Shown here piece after piece: positions 9,371 to 19,363 of a stretch of DNA of 64,000 nt (the stretch's first letter is position 1; every line of letters starts with the position of its first letter). Under the pieces are notes generated by a model. That model worked only from the letters and a program-made list of their open reading frames with translations, had not been told where the DNA came from and did no database searches. The DNA comes from Duganella rivi (GTDB lineage: Bacteria; Pseudomonadota; Gammaproteobacteria; Burkholderiales; Burkholderiaceae_D). Where the stretch lies: contig NZ_WWCK01000005.1 of assembly GCF_009857435.1 (NCBI RefSeq), forward strand, positions 124,001 to 188,000. Reading direction: 5' to 3'. The position numbers and the translations under genes were made by a program.

Positions 9371-10817
9371 GCCCGTTCCGCGCTCGGCAGCGCTGCTGGC
9401 CGTACCGCTGGCAGCAGCGCTGCTCTCCGCCTGCTCGATGGCGCCGACCTACGAGCGCCCTGCCGCGCCGGTGGCGAATGCTTACGCCTTCAACCCATCC
9501 GGCACCGCCGCCAAGACCGGCTTTGCCACCAACCTCGCCGGCCCCGGCCAGAAAGCCGCGGTGGATACCGGCTGGCGCGAGTTCTTCATCGACCCGCGCT
9601 TGCAGCAGTTGATCGCCGCCGCGCTGGAAAACAACCGCGACCTGCGCACCGCGGTGCTGCGCATCGAAGAGGCGCGCGCCCTGTACAACATCCAGTCCGC
9701 CGACCGCCTGCCGAACGTGAACCTCAGCGCGGCGGAGACGCGCGCCAAGACGCCGGCCTTCCTGTCCTCCAGCGGCCAGTCCACCATCGGCAAGCGTTAC
9801 GACGTGGGCGCTTCGGTCTCCTCGTTTGAACTGGACTTCTTTGGCCGCGTTAAAAGCCTGAACGATGCAGCACTGGCGACCTATCTCGCCACCGAAGAAG
9901 CACGCCTCGCCGCGCAGATTGCGCTGGTGTCGCAAGTCGCGCAGGCCTACTACACCGAGCGCGCCTACGCCGAGCAATATGCACTGGCGCAGCAAACCTA
10001 CGAAGCGCGCGCACGCACCTACAAGCTCACGCAACAGCGCGCCGAGGTGGGAGCATCATCGCGCCTCGACCTGCGCTCCAACGAAACGCTGATGGAAACC
10101 GCGCGTGCTTCCGCACTGGCGCTTGCCCGCCAGCGCGCACAGGCCGAGAACGCACTCACGCTGCTGGTCGGCCAAGCCCCAGCGGCGGCGGCATCCGGCG
10201 CCATGCCGAGCGACCTGCAACTCACCGCCATGCACGCGATCCCGGAAGGCCTGCCGTCCGACCTGCTAACCCGCCGTCCCGACATCCGCGCCGCCGAGCA
10301 GCGCCTGAAAGCCGCCAACGCCAACATCGGCGCGGCGCGCGCCGCCTTCTTCCCGCGTATCAGCCTGACGGCGGCGCTAGGCAGCAGTAGCCCGTCGCTG
10401 CACGGCCTATTCGACAGCGGCTCCGGTAGCTGGTCGTTCGCGCCGCAACTGACGCTGCCGATCTTTGACGCCGGCCGCAACAGCGCCAACCTGACGCTGG
10501 CCGAAGTCCGCAAAAACATCGCCATTGCCGACTACGAAAAAACCATCCAGACCGCCTTCCGCGAAGTCGCCGACGCCTTGGCTGCGCGCGACTACGTCGG
10601 CGAGCAGGAAGCCGCCCAGCGCGCCGTGCAAGAAGCCCAGGCCGACCGCCTCAAGCTGCTGCAACTGCGCTTCGACAACGGCGTCGCCAGTTCCCTGGAC
10701 GTGCTGGACGCCCAGCGCGAACTATTCAGCGCCCAGCAAGCGCTGGTTCAAGCCCGCCTGCTGCGCACCACCAGCGCGATAGACCTGTACCGCACCCTCG
10801 GCGGCGGTGTAAAGTAA
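9342..10817 (+). CDS. Outer-membrane efflux channel lipoprotein, NodT/OprM family
   Basis: The outer-membrane exit duct for the upstream RND pump, a TolC-type trimeric channel. A lipoprotein signal peptide ends at the lipobox LLSAC (Cys31 from the first ATG). Two repeated outer-membrane-efflux halves follow, with typical motifs such as WREFFIDPRLQQLI, FELDFFGRVKSLND, the LLTRRPDIRAAEQRL hinge and LDVLDAQRELFSAQQ. The length of 491 residues is normal. The start overlaps the end of the pump gene by 29 bases; ATG 9354 and 9363 are alternatives that change only the n-region. Translational coupling to the pump is likely. Confidence 0.94.
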   Translation: MIKTMKPMTKPVPRSAALLAVPLAAALLSACSMAPTYERPAAPVANAYAFNPSGTAAKTGFATNLAGPGQKAAVDTGWREFFIDPRLQQLIAAALENNRDLRTAVLRIEEARALYNIQSADRLPNVNLSAAETRAKTPAFLSSSGQSTIGKRYDVGASVSSFELDFFGRVKSLNDAALATYLATEEARLAAQIALVSQVAQAYYTERAYAEQYALAQQTYEARARTYKLTQQRAEVGASSRLDLRSNETLMETARASALALARQRAQAENALTLLVGQAPAAAASGAMPSDLQLTAMHAIPEGLPSDLLTRRPDIRAAEQRLKAANANIGAARAAFFPRISLTAALGSSSPSLHGLFDSGSGSWSFAPQLTLPIFDAGRNSANLTLAEVRKNIAIADYEKTIQTAFREVADALAARDYVGEQEAAQRAVQEAQADRLKLLQLRFDNGVASSLDVLDAQRELFSAQQALVQARLLRTTSAIDLYRTLGGGVK

Positions 10818-10821
10818 AATC

Positions 10822-10897
10822 GGGGTCAGTTCTGCCAATCGCACACGAGCTCAACTATGCGCGGTTGAGCTCGTGTGCGATTGGCAGAACTGACCCC
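10822..10897. repeat. Long perfect inverted repeat, GGGGTCWG family (hairpin A)
   Basis: Two 34-base arms (10822-10855 and 10864-10897) are perfectly complementary around an 8-base loop. The left arm starts GGGGTCAG and carries ACACGAGC 13 bases later. Hairpin B at 40681-40770 has the same two 8-mers at the same spacing. The right arm is followed by AAATTTTT, so the transcript from the efflux operon could terminate here. It fills nearly the whole gap between the channel gene and the patatin gene. Confidence 0.9.
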
Positions 10898-10914
10898 AAA
10901 TTTTTGGATGTTTT

Positions 10915-11988
10915 ATGACTTCTCCTATTACCATCCGCCTCGGTCAGCGGGCGCGCCAGCGAATTGCCGCCGAGGGCGTGCAGGCTGCCGACATGGCGAT
11001 TGTTCCTGCGGCCGCCGGCGGCCCGAAAGGCCTGATCCTGCATGGCCTGGATTGCTGGATGTTTGGCGAATTTTTCAAGGCCGCGCCGCGCCAGCGCAAG
11101 CTGATCGGCGCGTCGATCGGCGCGTGGCGCATGGCCGCTTCGGCGTTTCAGGATCCGGTGGCGGCCCACAAGCGCCTGGCGCGCCTGTACGCCGGCCAGC
11201 GCTATCCGAACAAGGTGACCGCCGCCTACGTGTCGCAAACCTGCCGCGCCCTGCTCGATGAGCTGCTGGACGGCCGCGCGCACGAGGCAATCAGCCACCC
11301 GGACCATCACGTCTCCATCATCACCATACGCGGCATCGGCGCGCTGGCCGGCACCAACGGCGCGCGCTGGCGCGAGATGGCCGGCTTCCTGCTGGCCGCA
11401 GCCGGTAACGCGGTTTCGCGCAAGCGCCTCGCCGCCTCGATGGAACGCGTGATCTTCCACGACCAGCGCGACGACGCCCGCTGGCTGCGCGACGACTTCG
11501 ACGCTTTCGCCGGCCACTTCGTCGGCCTTAAAACCGAGAACCTGCGCGATGCGCTGCTTGCCTCCGGCTCCATCCCGCTGGTGCTGGAAGCGGTGACCAA
11601 CATCGCCGGCGCTCCCGGCGGTGCTTATTGGGACGGGGGGCTGATCGACTACCACCTGCACCTGCCCTATCAGCGCGATCCCGGCCTGGTGCTCTACCCG
11701 CACTTCAACGACTACATCGTGCCGGGCTGGCTCGATAAGTCGATGCCGTGGCGGCGCGCGCGCGATCACGCGCTGGATAACATGATCCTGATTTCGCCGT
11801 CCGCCGATTTTGTGCGCAAGCTCCCCAACGCCAAGCTCCCGGATCGCAAGGACTTCAAGGTCTACGGCCAAAACCACGACCACCGCAACCGCGACTGGCT
11901 GCAAGCCATCGGCGAGAGCGAGCGCATGGCCGAAGCTTTCGCCCGCTGGTGCGAAAAGCCCGACCTGAAACAGGCCGCCAGCTTCTAA
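10915..11988 (+). CDS. Patatin-like phospholipase
   Basis: A 357-residue alpha/beta hydrolase of the patatin family, expected to cleave acyl esters of phospholipids with a Ser-Asp dyad. The oxyanion-hole motif GGPKG is at residues 35-39, the nucleophile elbow GASIG places Ser67, and DGG places Asp240, so all catalytic elements are present. No signal peptide or membrane helix is evident, which points to a cytoplasmic enzyme rather than a secreted toxin of the ExoU kind. It is a single gene, bounded upstream by hairpin A and downstream by the chemoreceptor gene. Confidence 0.9.
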   Translation: MTSPITIRLGQRARQRIAAEGVQAADMAIVPAAAGGPKGLILHGLDCWMFGEFFKAAPRQRKLIGASIGAWRMAASAFQDPVAAHKRLARLYAGQRYPNKVTAAYVSQTCRALLDELLDGRAHEAISHPDHHVSIITIRGIGALAGTNGARWREMAGFLLAAAGNAVSRKRLAASMERVIFHDQRDDARWLRDDFDAFAGHFVGLKTENLRDALLASGSIPLVLEAVTNIAGAPGGAYWDGGLIDYHLHLPYQRDPGLVLYPHFNDYIVPGWLDKSMPWRRARDHALDNMILISPSADFVRKLPNAKLPDRKDFKVYGQNHDHRNRDWLQAIGESERMAEAFARWCEKPDLKQAASF

Positions 11989-12083
11989 CTGTTCCCAAAA
12001 TGCGACAGAAGCGATGCAAGTAGCCGCTCTGTCACAGGACAGGCGCATACTTAACTCCCGCATGCTCGTTGGGAGTGAAGATC

Positions 12084-13709
12084 ATGAACGTTCTGTCGCA
12101 GATGCGCATAGGTACTCGTCTCGCTTTCGGTTTCGCCGTGGTGCTGCTGCTAGCGATCCTTGCCACATCGGTCGCGCTGGTCAACGCCCGCGCCAACGCG
12201 CAAGCCACGCGCGCCATGATGGAGCAGCCGCTCGCCAAGGAGCGCCTGGTCTCCGACTGGTACGTGCTGATTTACTCGGCCATCGCCCGCACCGCGCTGA
12301 TCGCCCGCAGCAGCGACGAAAAACTCTCCGACACCTTTGCCGATGTCATTGCCGGCAGCACCAAGCGCGGTGGCGAGTTACTCGGCCAGATCAAGGAACT
12401 GCTCTCCACTGATGAAGAGCGCAAGATTTACGAAGAGATAACGGAGCTGCGCAACAAGTACCAAAAGGGCAAGACCGAGGTAATGAACGCCCGCAAGGCC
12501 GGCGACGGCGCCAAGGCCGAGCAGCTATTCAAGGACGTGTTCACGCCCGCTGCCGATGCCTATCAAAACCGCGTCAAGAGCTTCCTCGGCATGCAGCGCA
12601 AGGCAATTGACGATACTGCGCACGCCATCGATGCCGCCAATGACCGCGCCAACGGTTTGCTGATGCTGCTGGCAGTGCTGATGGTCAGCATCGGCTCCGT
12701 CGCTGCCTGGATTATTTCGCGCTCGATCACGGTGCCGCTGAAGTCTGCCGTCGATATCGCCGCCACGGTGGCCAACGGCGACCTCACAACGCAATTCACC
12801 TCGCAGACCAACAAGGACGAAATCGGCGACTTGATGAAAGCCCTGCGCGGCATGAACGATTCGCTGCGCGAGGTGGTGAGCCAAGTGCAGATCGGCACCA
12901 ACACCATCGCCACGGCATCCAACGAAATCGCGTCCGGGAATATGGATCTGTCGCAGCGCACCGAGGAGCAGGCTAGCTCGCTGGAAGAAACCGCATCGTC
13001 AATGGAGCAGCTTACCTCCACCGTGCGCCAGAACGCGGAGAACGCCAAGCAGGCCAACCAGCTGGCGCAAGCTGCGTCCGAGGTAGCAGAGAAAGGCGGC
13101 GCAATCGTCGGTCAAGTGGTGAGCACCATGGGATCGATCAACGATTCGTCGCGCAAGATTTTCGACATTATCAGCGTGATTGACGGTATCGCGTTCCAGA
13201 CCAATATCCTCGCGCTGAATGCAGCGGTGGAAGCAGCGCGCGCGGGCGAGCAAGGGCGCGGCTTTGCGGTGGTGGCGTCCGAGGTGCGCAATCTGGCGCA
13301 GCGTTCGGCCGGTGCGGCCAAGGAGATCAAGGAGTTGATCGGTAACTCGGTCGAGCAAGTGGATATCGGCCAGAAGCTGGTGCAGCAAGCCGGCAGCACC
13401 ATGGACGATGTAGTGACCAGCGTGCGCCGCGTTACCGACATCATGGGCGAGATTACGTCGGCCAGCAGCGAGCAGAGTATCGGCATCGATCAGGTCAACA
13501 CCGCGATCGGCCAAATGGATAGCGTGACGCAGCAGAACGCCGCGCTGGTGGAGCAAGCCGCAGCAGCGGCGGCCAGCATGCAGGAACAAGCCACCAAGCT
13601 GGCCGACGTGGCGTCGTCGTTCAAGCTAGGGCACGATGGCCTGCGCGCCACCTTGGCCGCTCCGGCAAAACGCCTCAGCCCTTCAAGAATAGCTCTTGCA
13701 AGTCATTGA
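12084..13709 (+). CDS. Methyl-accepting chemotaxis protein (transmembrane chemoreceptor)
   Basis: A 541-residue chemoreceptor that senses a periplasmic ligand and controls CheA. A first membrane helix (about residues 8-30) leads to a four-helix-bundle sensor (about 30-185), a second helix ([20 protein letters not shown]), a HAMP domain and a cytoplasmic signalling coiled coil. The invariant hairpin tip [30 protein letters not shown] is cited here only by its ends: it starts near residue 368 with IAFQTN and continues to GFAVVA. Start ATG 12084 has a good ribosome site (GGGAG, eight bases away); an in-frame TTG at 12069 is less likely. The last 35 bases overlap the convergent hemW gene. Confidence 0.95.
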   Translation: MNVLSQMRIGTRLAFGFAVVLLLAILATSVALVNARANAQATRAMMEQPLAKERLVSDWYVLIYSAIARTALIARSSDEKLSDTFADVIAGSTKRGGELLGQIKELLSTDEERKIYEEITELRNKYQKGKTEVMNARKAGDGAKAEQLFKDVFTPAADAYQNRVKSFLGMQRKAIDDTAHAIDAANDRANGLLMLLAVLMVSIGSVAAWIISRSITVPLKSAVDIAATVANGDLTTQFTSQTNKDEIGDLMKALRGMNDSLREVVSQVQIGTNTIATASNEIASGNMDLSQRTEEQASSLEETASSMEQLTSTVRQNAENAKQANQLAQAASEVAEKGGAIVGQVVSTMGSINDSSRKIFDIISVIDGIAFQTNILALNAAVEAARAGEQGRGFAVVASEVRNLAQRSAGAAKEIKELIGNSVEQVDIGQKLVQQAGSTMDDVVTSVRRVTDIMGEITSASSEQSIGIDQVNTAIGQMDSVTQQNAALVEQAAAAAASMQEQATKLADVASSFKLGHDGLRATLAAPAKRLSPSRIALASH

Positions 13710-14934
13710 GGAAGCGCTGGCCTAACTCGGTCGGCTTGATGATCTTGTAATCGCGGTAGAGCAGTCCCTTGGCCTCTGCCGCGTTGAGCTGCTTCTCAAT
13801 CGCGTTGATGCTCAAGCCAGTACGCTCGCTGAACAGATTCGGATCAAAGCCGCCATGCAGGCGCAAGGTGTTGAGCATGAACTCAAAGCCCATATCCTCG
13901 CGCTGGATTTCGTACTCTTCCTGCACCGGGGCACCAAGTTTGGTCTGCTCCATGTAAGCCTTGGGCTGCTTGTAGCGCGCCTGGCGCAGGATGCGATGCG
14001 GGAACGACAGCTTGGAATGCGCACCCGCGCCGATGCCGAGGTAATCGCCAAACTCCCAGTAGTTCAAGTTGTGGCGCGCGCGACGGCCTTCTTTTGCGTA
14101 GGCCGAAATCTCGTACTGGTTGTAGCCATTGGCCTTGGTCAGTTCCGCGATCATGTCCTGCATGTCGGCGCTGGTGTCGTCGTCCGGCAGCGATGGGGGA
14201 TACTTGGCGAACAGCGTGTTCGGCTCCATCGTCAGGTGATACAGCGACAGGTGCGGCGGGTTGAATGCCATCGCCGTCTCCACGTCGTGACGCGCTTCTT
14301 CCAGCGTTTGCGACGGCAGTGCGTACATCAGATCCAGATTGAAGTTATCGAAGTTGGCCAGTGCGATTTCCACCGCGCGCTTGGCTTCGTTGTCATCATG
14401 GATGCGGCCGAGCGCTTTCAGGTGACGCTCGTTGAAACTCTGGATACCGATCGACAGGCGATTCACGCCGCTGGCGCGATACGACTTGAACTTCTCCGCC
14501 TCGAAGGTGCCGGGATTGGCCTCCATCGTGATCTCGCAGTCGCTATCGAGCGGCAGCAAGGTGCGCACGTCGGACAGCAAACGATCCAGCCCTGCGGCCG
14601 ACATCAAACTAGGCGTGCCGCCGCCGATGAAGATGGTGTAAATCTTGCGGCCCCAGATCAGCGGCAGCGCCATTTCCAGGTCGGTGCGCACCGCGTCCAG
14701 GTATTCCTGCTCGGGGAACGCGCCGCCATCCTTGGCCTCGTGCGAATTGAAATCGCAATACGGGCACTTGCGCACGCACCAAGGGAAGTGGATGTACAGC
14801 GACAACGGTGGCAAAGCCGTCAGGTTCAGCGCACCGCCTTGCAGGTATTTCGCAGCGACGCCGGCAGCCTCGCTGATGTCGGCCGCTGGCTTGGTGGCTG
14901 GCGTATTAAGGCCGACGATTTTAATCGGGATCAT
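13675..14934 (-). CDS. hemW: HemW-type radical SAM protein (coproporphyrinogen oxidase-like)
   Basis: A 419-residue radical S-adenosylmethionine protein. The cluster motif CX3CX2C is Cys53, Cys57 and Cys60 in [13 protein letters not shown], and GGGTPSLM follows as the SAM-binding glycine motif. The C-terminal part has the HemN C-terminal domain. HemW proteins are thought to handle heme rather than oxidise coproporphyrinogen. The rdgB-adjacent location is also typical of HemW. The start overlaps the rdgB stop by four bases (ATGA), so it is translationally coupled. It is last in the minus-strand operon and runs 35 bases into the chemoreceptor gene. A residual chance remains that it is annotated as hemN. 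Confidence 0.92.
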   Translation of the reverse strand: MIPIKIVGLNTPATKPAADISEAAGVAAKYLQGGALNLTALPPLSLYIHFPWCVRKCPYCDFNSHEAKDGGAFPEQEYLDAVRTDLEMALPLIWGRKIYTIFIGGGTPSLMSAAGLDRLLSDVRTLLPLDSDCEITMEANPGTFEAEKFKSYRASGVNRLSIGIQSFNERHLKALGRIHDDNEAKRAVEIALANFDNFNLDLMYALPSQTLEEARHDVETAMAFNPPHLSLYHLTMEPNTLFAKYPPSLPDDDTSADMQDMIAELTKANGYNQYEISAYAKEGRRARHNLNYWEFGDYLGIGAGAHSKLSFPHRILRQARYKQPKAYMEQTKLGAPVQEEYEIQREDMGFEFMLNTLRLHGGFDPNLFSERTGLSINAIEKQLNAAEAKGLLYRDYKIIKPTELGQRFLNDLQELFLKG

Positions 14935-15515
14935 TTCAGTTTCTCTACCAGTGCGCGCAGGGCCTGGCCGCGATGCGACAAAGCGTTCTTTTCATCGGCA
15001 CTCAGCTCGGCAGCGCACTTGCCCAGCGAAGGAATGTAGAAATAAGGATCGTAGCCGAAGCCGCCATCGCCGCGAGGCGTATCGATCATCACGCCGTTCC
15101 AGCGGCCGTCGGCAATCACCGGCTGCGGATCGTCGGCGTGGCGCACGAACACCAGCACGCAGTAGTAATACGCGGACTTGTCTTCATGCCTGGCCAGTTC
15201 CGCGATCATCTTCTCGTTGTTGCGGGCGTCCGATTTCGGCTCGCCGGCAAAGCGCGCCGAATACACGCCGGGCGCACCGCCCAGCGCATTCACGCACACG
15301 CCGGAATCGTCGGCCAGCGCCGGCAGCCCGGTCAGGCGCGAAGCGTGGCGGGCTTTTTGCAGTGCATTTTCGACAAACGTGTGAAAAGGTTCATCCGCTT
15401 CGGGCACGTTGTATTCGCCCTGCGCGTGGACGGAAAAGCCCACGGTGGACAGGAGTTCGTTGAACTCCTTGAGTTTGCCCTTGTTGTTGGAGGCGAGGAT
15501 AAGGCGTTGAGTCAT
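14931..15515 (-). CDS. rdgB: XTP/dITP pyrophosphatase (non-canonical purine NTPase)
   Basis: Hydrolyses ITP, dITP and XTP to monophosphates, keeping deaminated purines out of nucleic acids. The 194-residue product shows the family motifs in order: SNNKGKLKEF (residues about 9-18), ADDSGVCVNALGGAPGVYSA (about 70-89) and GDGGFGYDPYFYIP near residue 150. It overlaps hemW by four bases and follows rph by nine bases, the usual rph-rdgB-hemW order. Confidence 0.95.
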   Translation of the reverse strand: MTQRLILASNNKGKLKEFNELLSTVGFSVHAQGEYNVPEADEPFHTFVENALQKARHASRLTGLPALADDSGVCVNALGGAPGVYSARFAGEPKSDARNNEKMIAELARHEDKSAYYYCVLVFVRHADDPQPVIADGRWNGVMIDTPRGDGGFGYDPYFYIPSLGKCAAELSADEKNALSHRGQALRALVEKLK

Positions 15516-15524
15516 GGCGCTATT

Positions 15525-16259
15525 TTACCCTGCGATGCCCAAGGCTTGCTTTTGCAGCTTGACCAGATCAGCGATGCCGGCTTGCGCGAGATCGAGCAGA
15601 CGGTTCATGCCGGCGCGGTCAAACGCTGCGCCTTCGGCCGTACCTTGGACTTCGATGAAGTGGCCGGCGTCGGTCATCACCACGTTCATATCGGTGTCGC
15701 AGCCCGAGTCTTCGATGTAGTCGAGATCCAGCACCGGCACGCCTTGGTAGACACCGACCGAGATCGCGGCCACGAAGTGCTTGAGCGGGATCGCTGGAAT
15801 CGCGCCGCGCGCGGCCAGCTTGGAGAAGGCGTCGTACGCCGCCACCATGGCGCCAGTGATCGATGCGGTGCGGGTGCCGCCGTCGGCCTGGATCACGTCG
15901 CAATCGAGGTGCAGCGTGCGCTCGCCGAAGGCTTCCAGGTCGAATGCGGCGCGCAGCGAGCGGCCGATCAGGCGCTGGATCTCTTGCGTGCGGCCCGACT
16001 GCTTGCCCTTGGCCGCCTCGCGGTCCATGCGGCTGTGCGTGGAGCGCGGCAGCATGCCATATTCGGCGGTCAGCCAGCCCTGCCCTTTGCCCTTCAAGAA
16101 GCCCGGCACTTTTTCTTCAATGCTGGCGGTGCAAATCACCTTGGTGTCGCCGCACTCGATCAGCACCGAGCCCTCGGCGTGCTTGGTGTAGTCGCGGGTC
16201 AGACGCAGCGTGCGCAGCGCATCAACGGCGCGGCCGCTTGGACGGGTTACATCGGTCAT
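15525..16259 (-). CDS. rph: Ribonuclease PH
   Basis: A phosphorolytic 3'-5' exoribonuclease that trims tRNA and other RNA 3' ends. The 244-residue protein begins [16 protein letters not shown] and carries the RNase PH core ([15 protein letters not shown], then [17 protein letters not shown] at about residues 65-81, and [19 protein letters not shown] at about 115-133). ATG 16259 is chosen because it starts at the conserved R-P-S-G-R segment and has AAGGA nine bases upstream; the frame is open beyond it inside the phosphatase gene. Unlike the truncated rph of some E. coli K-12 lines, it is full length. Confidence 0.95.
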   Translation of the reverse strand: MTDVTRPSGRAVDALRTLRLTRDYTKHAEGSVLIECGDTKVICTASIEEKVPGFLKGKGQGWLTAEYGMLPRSTHSRMDREAAKGKQSGRTQEIQRLIGRSLRAAFDLEAFGERTLHLDCDVIQADGGTRTASITGAMVAAYDAFSKLAARGAIPAIPLKHFVAAISVGVYQGVPVLDLDYIEDSGCDTDMNVVMTDAGHFIEVQGTAEGAAFDRAGMNRLLDLAQAGIADLVKLQKQALGIAG

Positions 16260-16269
16260 TGCATTTTCC

Positions 16270-17220
16270 TTATTTGAGAATTTGGGAGGATTTTTCGATT
16301 GCACCGCGGATCTCCGCGATGGCTTTTTCAATTTCGTCGTCATCGAAGGCATCGGCTTCCAGCGGCGCATCTGAGGCCAGCGGTGGCGCCGTGTCGCGGA
16401 TGGTGGTGCTGTGCAGGTCTTCCGGCAGCGCCTCGGTCGAGATGATGGTAGACGCCAGCGGATCCATGCTGTCCACCACCGAGCTGCCCTGCCACATGAT
16501 GGCCAGCGCGGTGACGTTGTCGCTGGCGTCGCCCGCTGCGCGCAGCGCGGCTTGCAGCATGTCCGGCACGGCGCGCACCACGGTTTGCGCGTGCAGCCGG
16601 CGCAGAATTTCATCGTCCGGCAGCATAGACCACAAACCGTCGGAACACAACAGCACCAGGTCTCCCGGCAGCATGCCCGCGCCGCCGGCGACTTCCACGC
16701 GCGGCGGCGTGTCGGCGCCGAGGCAGTTCCATAGCTTGTTGCGGTCTGGGTGGGTGGCGCGTTCGGACGGCAGTGCCAGTCCTTTGGCGATCAGGTTCTC
16801 AACGTGCGAATGGTCGCGCGTGCGGCCGAGAATTTGACCGCCGCGCATCCAGTACAGGCGCGAATCGCCGCAATGCGCCCACGTCGCCGTGTTGTGCTGA
16901 ATGAGACAAGCGACGATGGTGGTACGCGGCGTTTCGGACAGCTGATGCGCGTGGCGGTAGGCGTGAATATCAAGGTGGGCGGCCTGCAAGGCATCTTCCA
17001 GAAAGCGCTGCGGCTTTTTCACGTAGGGCTGCGCCTGTTGCTGGAACATGGTGGAGATGGTTTGCAGCGCCACGCTGGCCGCAATCTCGCCGCGCAGGTG
17101 GCCGCCCATGCCGTCGGCCAGCACCAGTAGCAGCGCGTCGCGCGTGAAGCTGTAGCCCATGCGGTCTTGATTGACCTTGCGGCCGCCGATATGACTTTCC
17201 TGATACACGGAGAATTGCAT
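16270..17220 (-). CDS. PP2C-family Ser/Thr protein phosphatase
   Basis: A metal-dependent PPM/PP2C phosphatase of 316 residues. The metal-binding aspartates are visible in [10 protein letters not shown] (about residue 18), LADGMGGH (about 36), CGDSRLYW (about 120) and [10 protein letters not shown] (about 195). The C-terminal 90 residues are acidic and not conserved (ending in a helix rich in Glu and Ile). It starts 18 bases downstream of the kinase gene, so the two likely form a phosphorylation/dephosphorylation pair, as Stp/Stk pairs do elsewhere. Its targets are unknown. Confidence 0.92.
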   Translation of the reverse strand: MQFSVYQESHIGGRKVNQDRMGYSFTRDALLLVLADGMGGHLRGEIAASVALQTISTMFQQQAQPYVKKPQRFLEDALQAAHLDIHAYRHAHQLSETPRTTIVACLIQHNTATWAHCGDSRLYWMRGGQILGRTRDHSHVENLIAKGLALPSERATHPDRNKLWNCLGADTPPRVEVAGGAGMLPGDLVLLCSDGLWSMLPDDEILRRLHAQTVVRAVPDMLQAALRAAGDASDNVTALAIMWQGSSVVDSMDPLASTIISTEALPEDLHSTTIRDTAPPLASDAPLEADAFDDDEIEKAIAEIRGAIEKSSQILK

Positions 17221-17238
17221 GATTCAGTCCTTATCAAG

Positions 17239-18243
17239 TCAGACCTGTGTATCCGGCCCGGGCTTCGCGCGCGCTGTACCGCCGCCGCCCAAGCGGCCCA
17301 CCAGTCCGCGCAGCTTGTCCAAGATAGATTGCGACTGCGGCGCCGACGGCGCGGCGGGCTTCGCGGCGCGGGCTTGCAGCACCTTCTGCAAGGCGAACAG
17401 GCTCTGCGGGCGATCGAGTGGATCGATCTGCAAGCACCAGCGCACCAGCTGCACCAGCTCCGGCGAATACTGGCCTTCCAGCTTTTCAAAGTGGCCGGCC
17501 ATCTTGTCTTCAATCTTGCGCTGGTCGGCCGGTTGCGGCGGCGAGCCGACCATGCAGGCAAACATCGACGCGCCGATGCTGTAGATATCGGTCCACGGCC
17601 CCATGCCGGTTTTGGCGTACAGCTCCGGCGGCGCAAAGCCGGGCGTGTACATCGGCGTCAGCGTCGGCATATCGGTGTTGATGGTTTGACGCGCGGCGCC
17701 AAAGTCCAGCAGCATCGGCGTGCCGTCGGTGCGCAGGTAGATATTGGCCGGCTTCAGGTCGAGGTGCAGCAGCTTGTTGGCGTGGACTTCGCGCAGGCCT
17801 TTCACCGCTTGCGTAAAAATCGTGCGGATAAAAAGCTCGCCGACTTTCACGCCCTTGCCGCGCTGGCGCTGGATATGTTCTTGCAGCGAGTGGCCCGATT
17901 CATAGGCCATCACCATGTAGACGGTTTCGTGCGCGCGGAAGAAATTGAGCACGCTTACAACATTCGGGTGGGAGATGCGGGCCAGCGCCCGGCCCTCTTC
18001 GAAAAAGCACTTGAGACCGATGCGAAACACCGGCAGATTGGCCTTGGAGACGGCCGGCACCAGCTCGCCTTCCTGCCGCAGTGCCAAAGAACTAGGCAAA
18101 TATTCCTTGATTGCGACAGCCACACCCTCGCTATCGTATGCAAGGTAAACAATACTGAACCCACCGGACGCAATTTTCTTTACAATGCGATATCCAGCAA
18201 TTTCCAGACCATCTGGTAGGGGGGCGTTGTTTTGTGCAGCCAT
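17239..18243 (-). CDS. Hanks-type Ser/Thr protein kinase
   Basis: A 334-residue eukaryotic-like kinase. The glycine loop ASGGFSIVYLA is near residue 26, the ATP lysine is in VAIKEYLP, the catalytic loop is HLDLKPANI (HLD in place of the usual HRD, so a non-RD kinase) and the metal-binding DFG is in LLDFGAAR. The substrate-binding APE-like motif is APPELY. The last 60 residues are a basic, Pro/Ala/Gly-rich tail; no transmembrane helix or PASTA domain is present, so it is cytosolic. It heads the kinase-phosphatase-rph-rdgB-hemW operon, and an AGGAA site precedes the ATG. Its divergent neighbour is yicC. Confidence 0.92.
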   Translation of the reverse strand: MAAQNNAPLPDGLEIAGYRIVKKIASGGFSIVYLAYDSEGVAVAIKEYLPSSLALRQEGELVPAVSKANLPVFRIGLKCFFEEGRALARISHPNVVSVLNFFRAHETVYMVMAYESGHSLQEHIQRQRGKGVKVGELFIRTIFTQAVKGLREVHANKLLHLDLKPANIYLRTDGTPMLLDFGAARQTINTDMPTLTPMYTPGFAPPELYAKTGMGPWTDIYSIGASMFACMVGSPPQPADQRKIEDKMAGHFEKLEGQYSPELVQLVRWCLQIDPLDRPQSLFALQKVLQARAAKPAAPSAPQSQSILDKLRGLVGRLGGGGTARAKPGPDTQV

Positions 18244-18317
18244 AAGGTTCCTCGCCTCGACAAACCGGATTGTGTGGATAAATCACTGTTTTGTAAAGAT
18301 TAAATCGGGGATATCCA

Positions 18318-19223
18318 TTGAGCATTTCCAGCATGACGGGCTACGCGGTCGCCACCAGTGAAAGTGCGGCGGGAACACTGACCATTGAAATCAAGAGTGT
18401 GAACTCACGGTTTTTGGACTTGCAGTTCCGAATAAACGACGATTTGCGTGCGCTTGAACCCGATTTACGCTCCGCCATCATGGCCGCCATCACGCGCGGC
18501 AAGGTGGAGCTGCGCCTGAGCTTTGGCCGCAAGGCCGCCACCGCCGGCACGCAGGCGCTGAACCTGCCTTTATTAACCGAATTGCAACGCCTGCAAAGCG
18601 AAGTCGGCGGCTTGTTCCCCGGCGTGCAAACGATGTCAGTAGCAGAACTACTGCGCTGGCCGGGCGTGATCGAGGAAGCGCAGATCGGCCAGGAGTCGCT
18701 GCAAGCCGACGTGGCCGCCCTGACCGCGCGCACGGTGGAAGCGTTTGTCCAGAGCCGCCAGCGCGAGGGCGCGGCGCTGGAAGCCATGCTGATTTCGCGG
18801 ATTGAGGCCATGGAAGGCATCGTCAAGCGCATCACGCCGCTGATTCCGCAAGTGGTGGCGGCGTTCCAGCAAAAGGCTGTGGAGCGCATGCAGGATGCAC
18901 TGGGCCTGGCTTGCCAGGGTTCGAATTCGGCCCTGTCGAAGCAAGATGCGCTGGAACGGATTCGCCAGGAAGTGATCTTGTACGGCATCCGTATCGACGT
19001 GGCGGAAGAACTGGGCCGCCTGTCCGCGCACCTGGCCGAGACCCGTCACATCCTGAAAAAAGGCGGCCAAGTCGGCAAGCGCCTGGACTTCATGATGCAA
19101 GAGCTGAACCGCGAAGCCAACACGCTGGGCGCGAAAGCCTCGGTCAAGGAACTGGCCGACGCCTCGATGGAGCTCAAGCTGCTGATCGAGCAGATGCGGG
19201 AACAGGTTCAAAACCTCGAATAA
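18318..19223 (+). CDS. yicC: YicC family endoribonuclease
   Basis: A 301-residue member of the YicC/YloC family, described as an endoribonuclease involved in small-RNA decay. The N-terminus SISSMTGYA and the segment IEIKSVNSRFLDLQFR match the family start, and the C-terminal DUF1732 part contains GKRLDFMMQELNREANTLGAKA and ends MELKLLIEQMREQVQNLE. A TTG at 18318 is taken as start because it gives the residues normally before the conserved SMT and has GGGGA seven bases upstream; ATG 18333 would remove them. It diverges from the kinase gene and is followed by a strong terminator. Confidence 0.93.
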   Translation: MSISSMTGYAVATSESAAGTLTIEIKSVNSRFLDLQFRINDDLRALEPDLRSAIMAAITRGKVELRLSFGRKAATAGTQALNLPLLTELQRLQSEVGGLFPGVQTMSVAELLRWPGVIEEAQIGQESLQADVAALTARTVEAFVQSRQREGAALEAMLISRIEAMEGIVKRITPLIPQVVAAFQQKAVERMQDALGLACQGSNSALSKQDALERIRQEVILYGIRIDVAEELGRLSAHLAETRHILKKGGQVGKRLDFMMQELNREANTLGAKASVKELADASMELKLLIEQMREQVQNLE

Positions 19224-19226
19224 ATC

Positions 19227-19252
19227 AAAGGAGCTTCGGCTCCTTTTTTTTT
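19227..19252 (+). terminator. Intrinsic terminator after yicC
   Basis: AAGGAGC, a UUCG tetraloop and GCTCCTT followed by a long T-run: a textbook rho-independent terminator. It isolates yicC from the genes that follow. Confidence 0.95.
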
Positions 19253-19363
19253 CGCCCCGATTATTCACGTACGTGCATAAAGCTTTCGCCATTAGCTGAT
19301 TTATCCAACAATGATGTGGCGCTACAGTGGAGTCATTCCAACTTTTACTGAAAGCGAAACATC

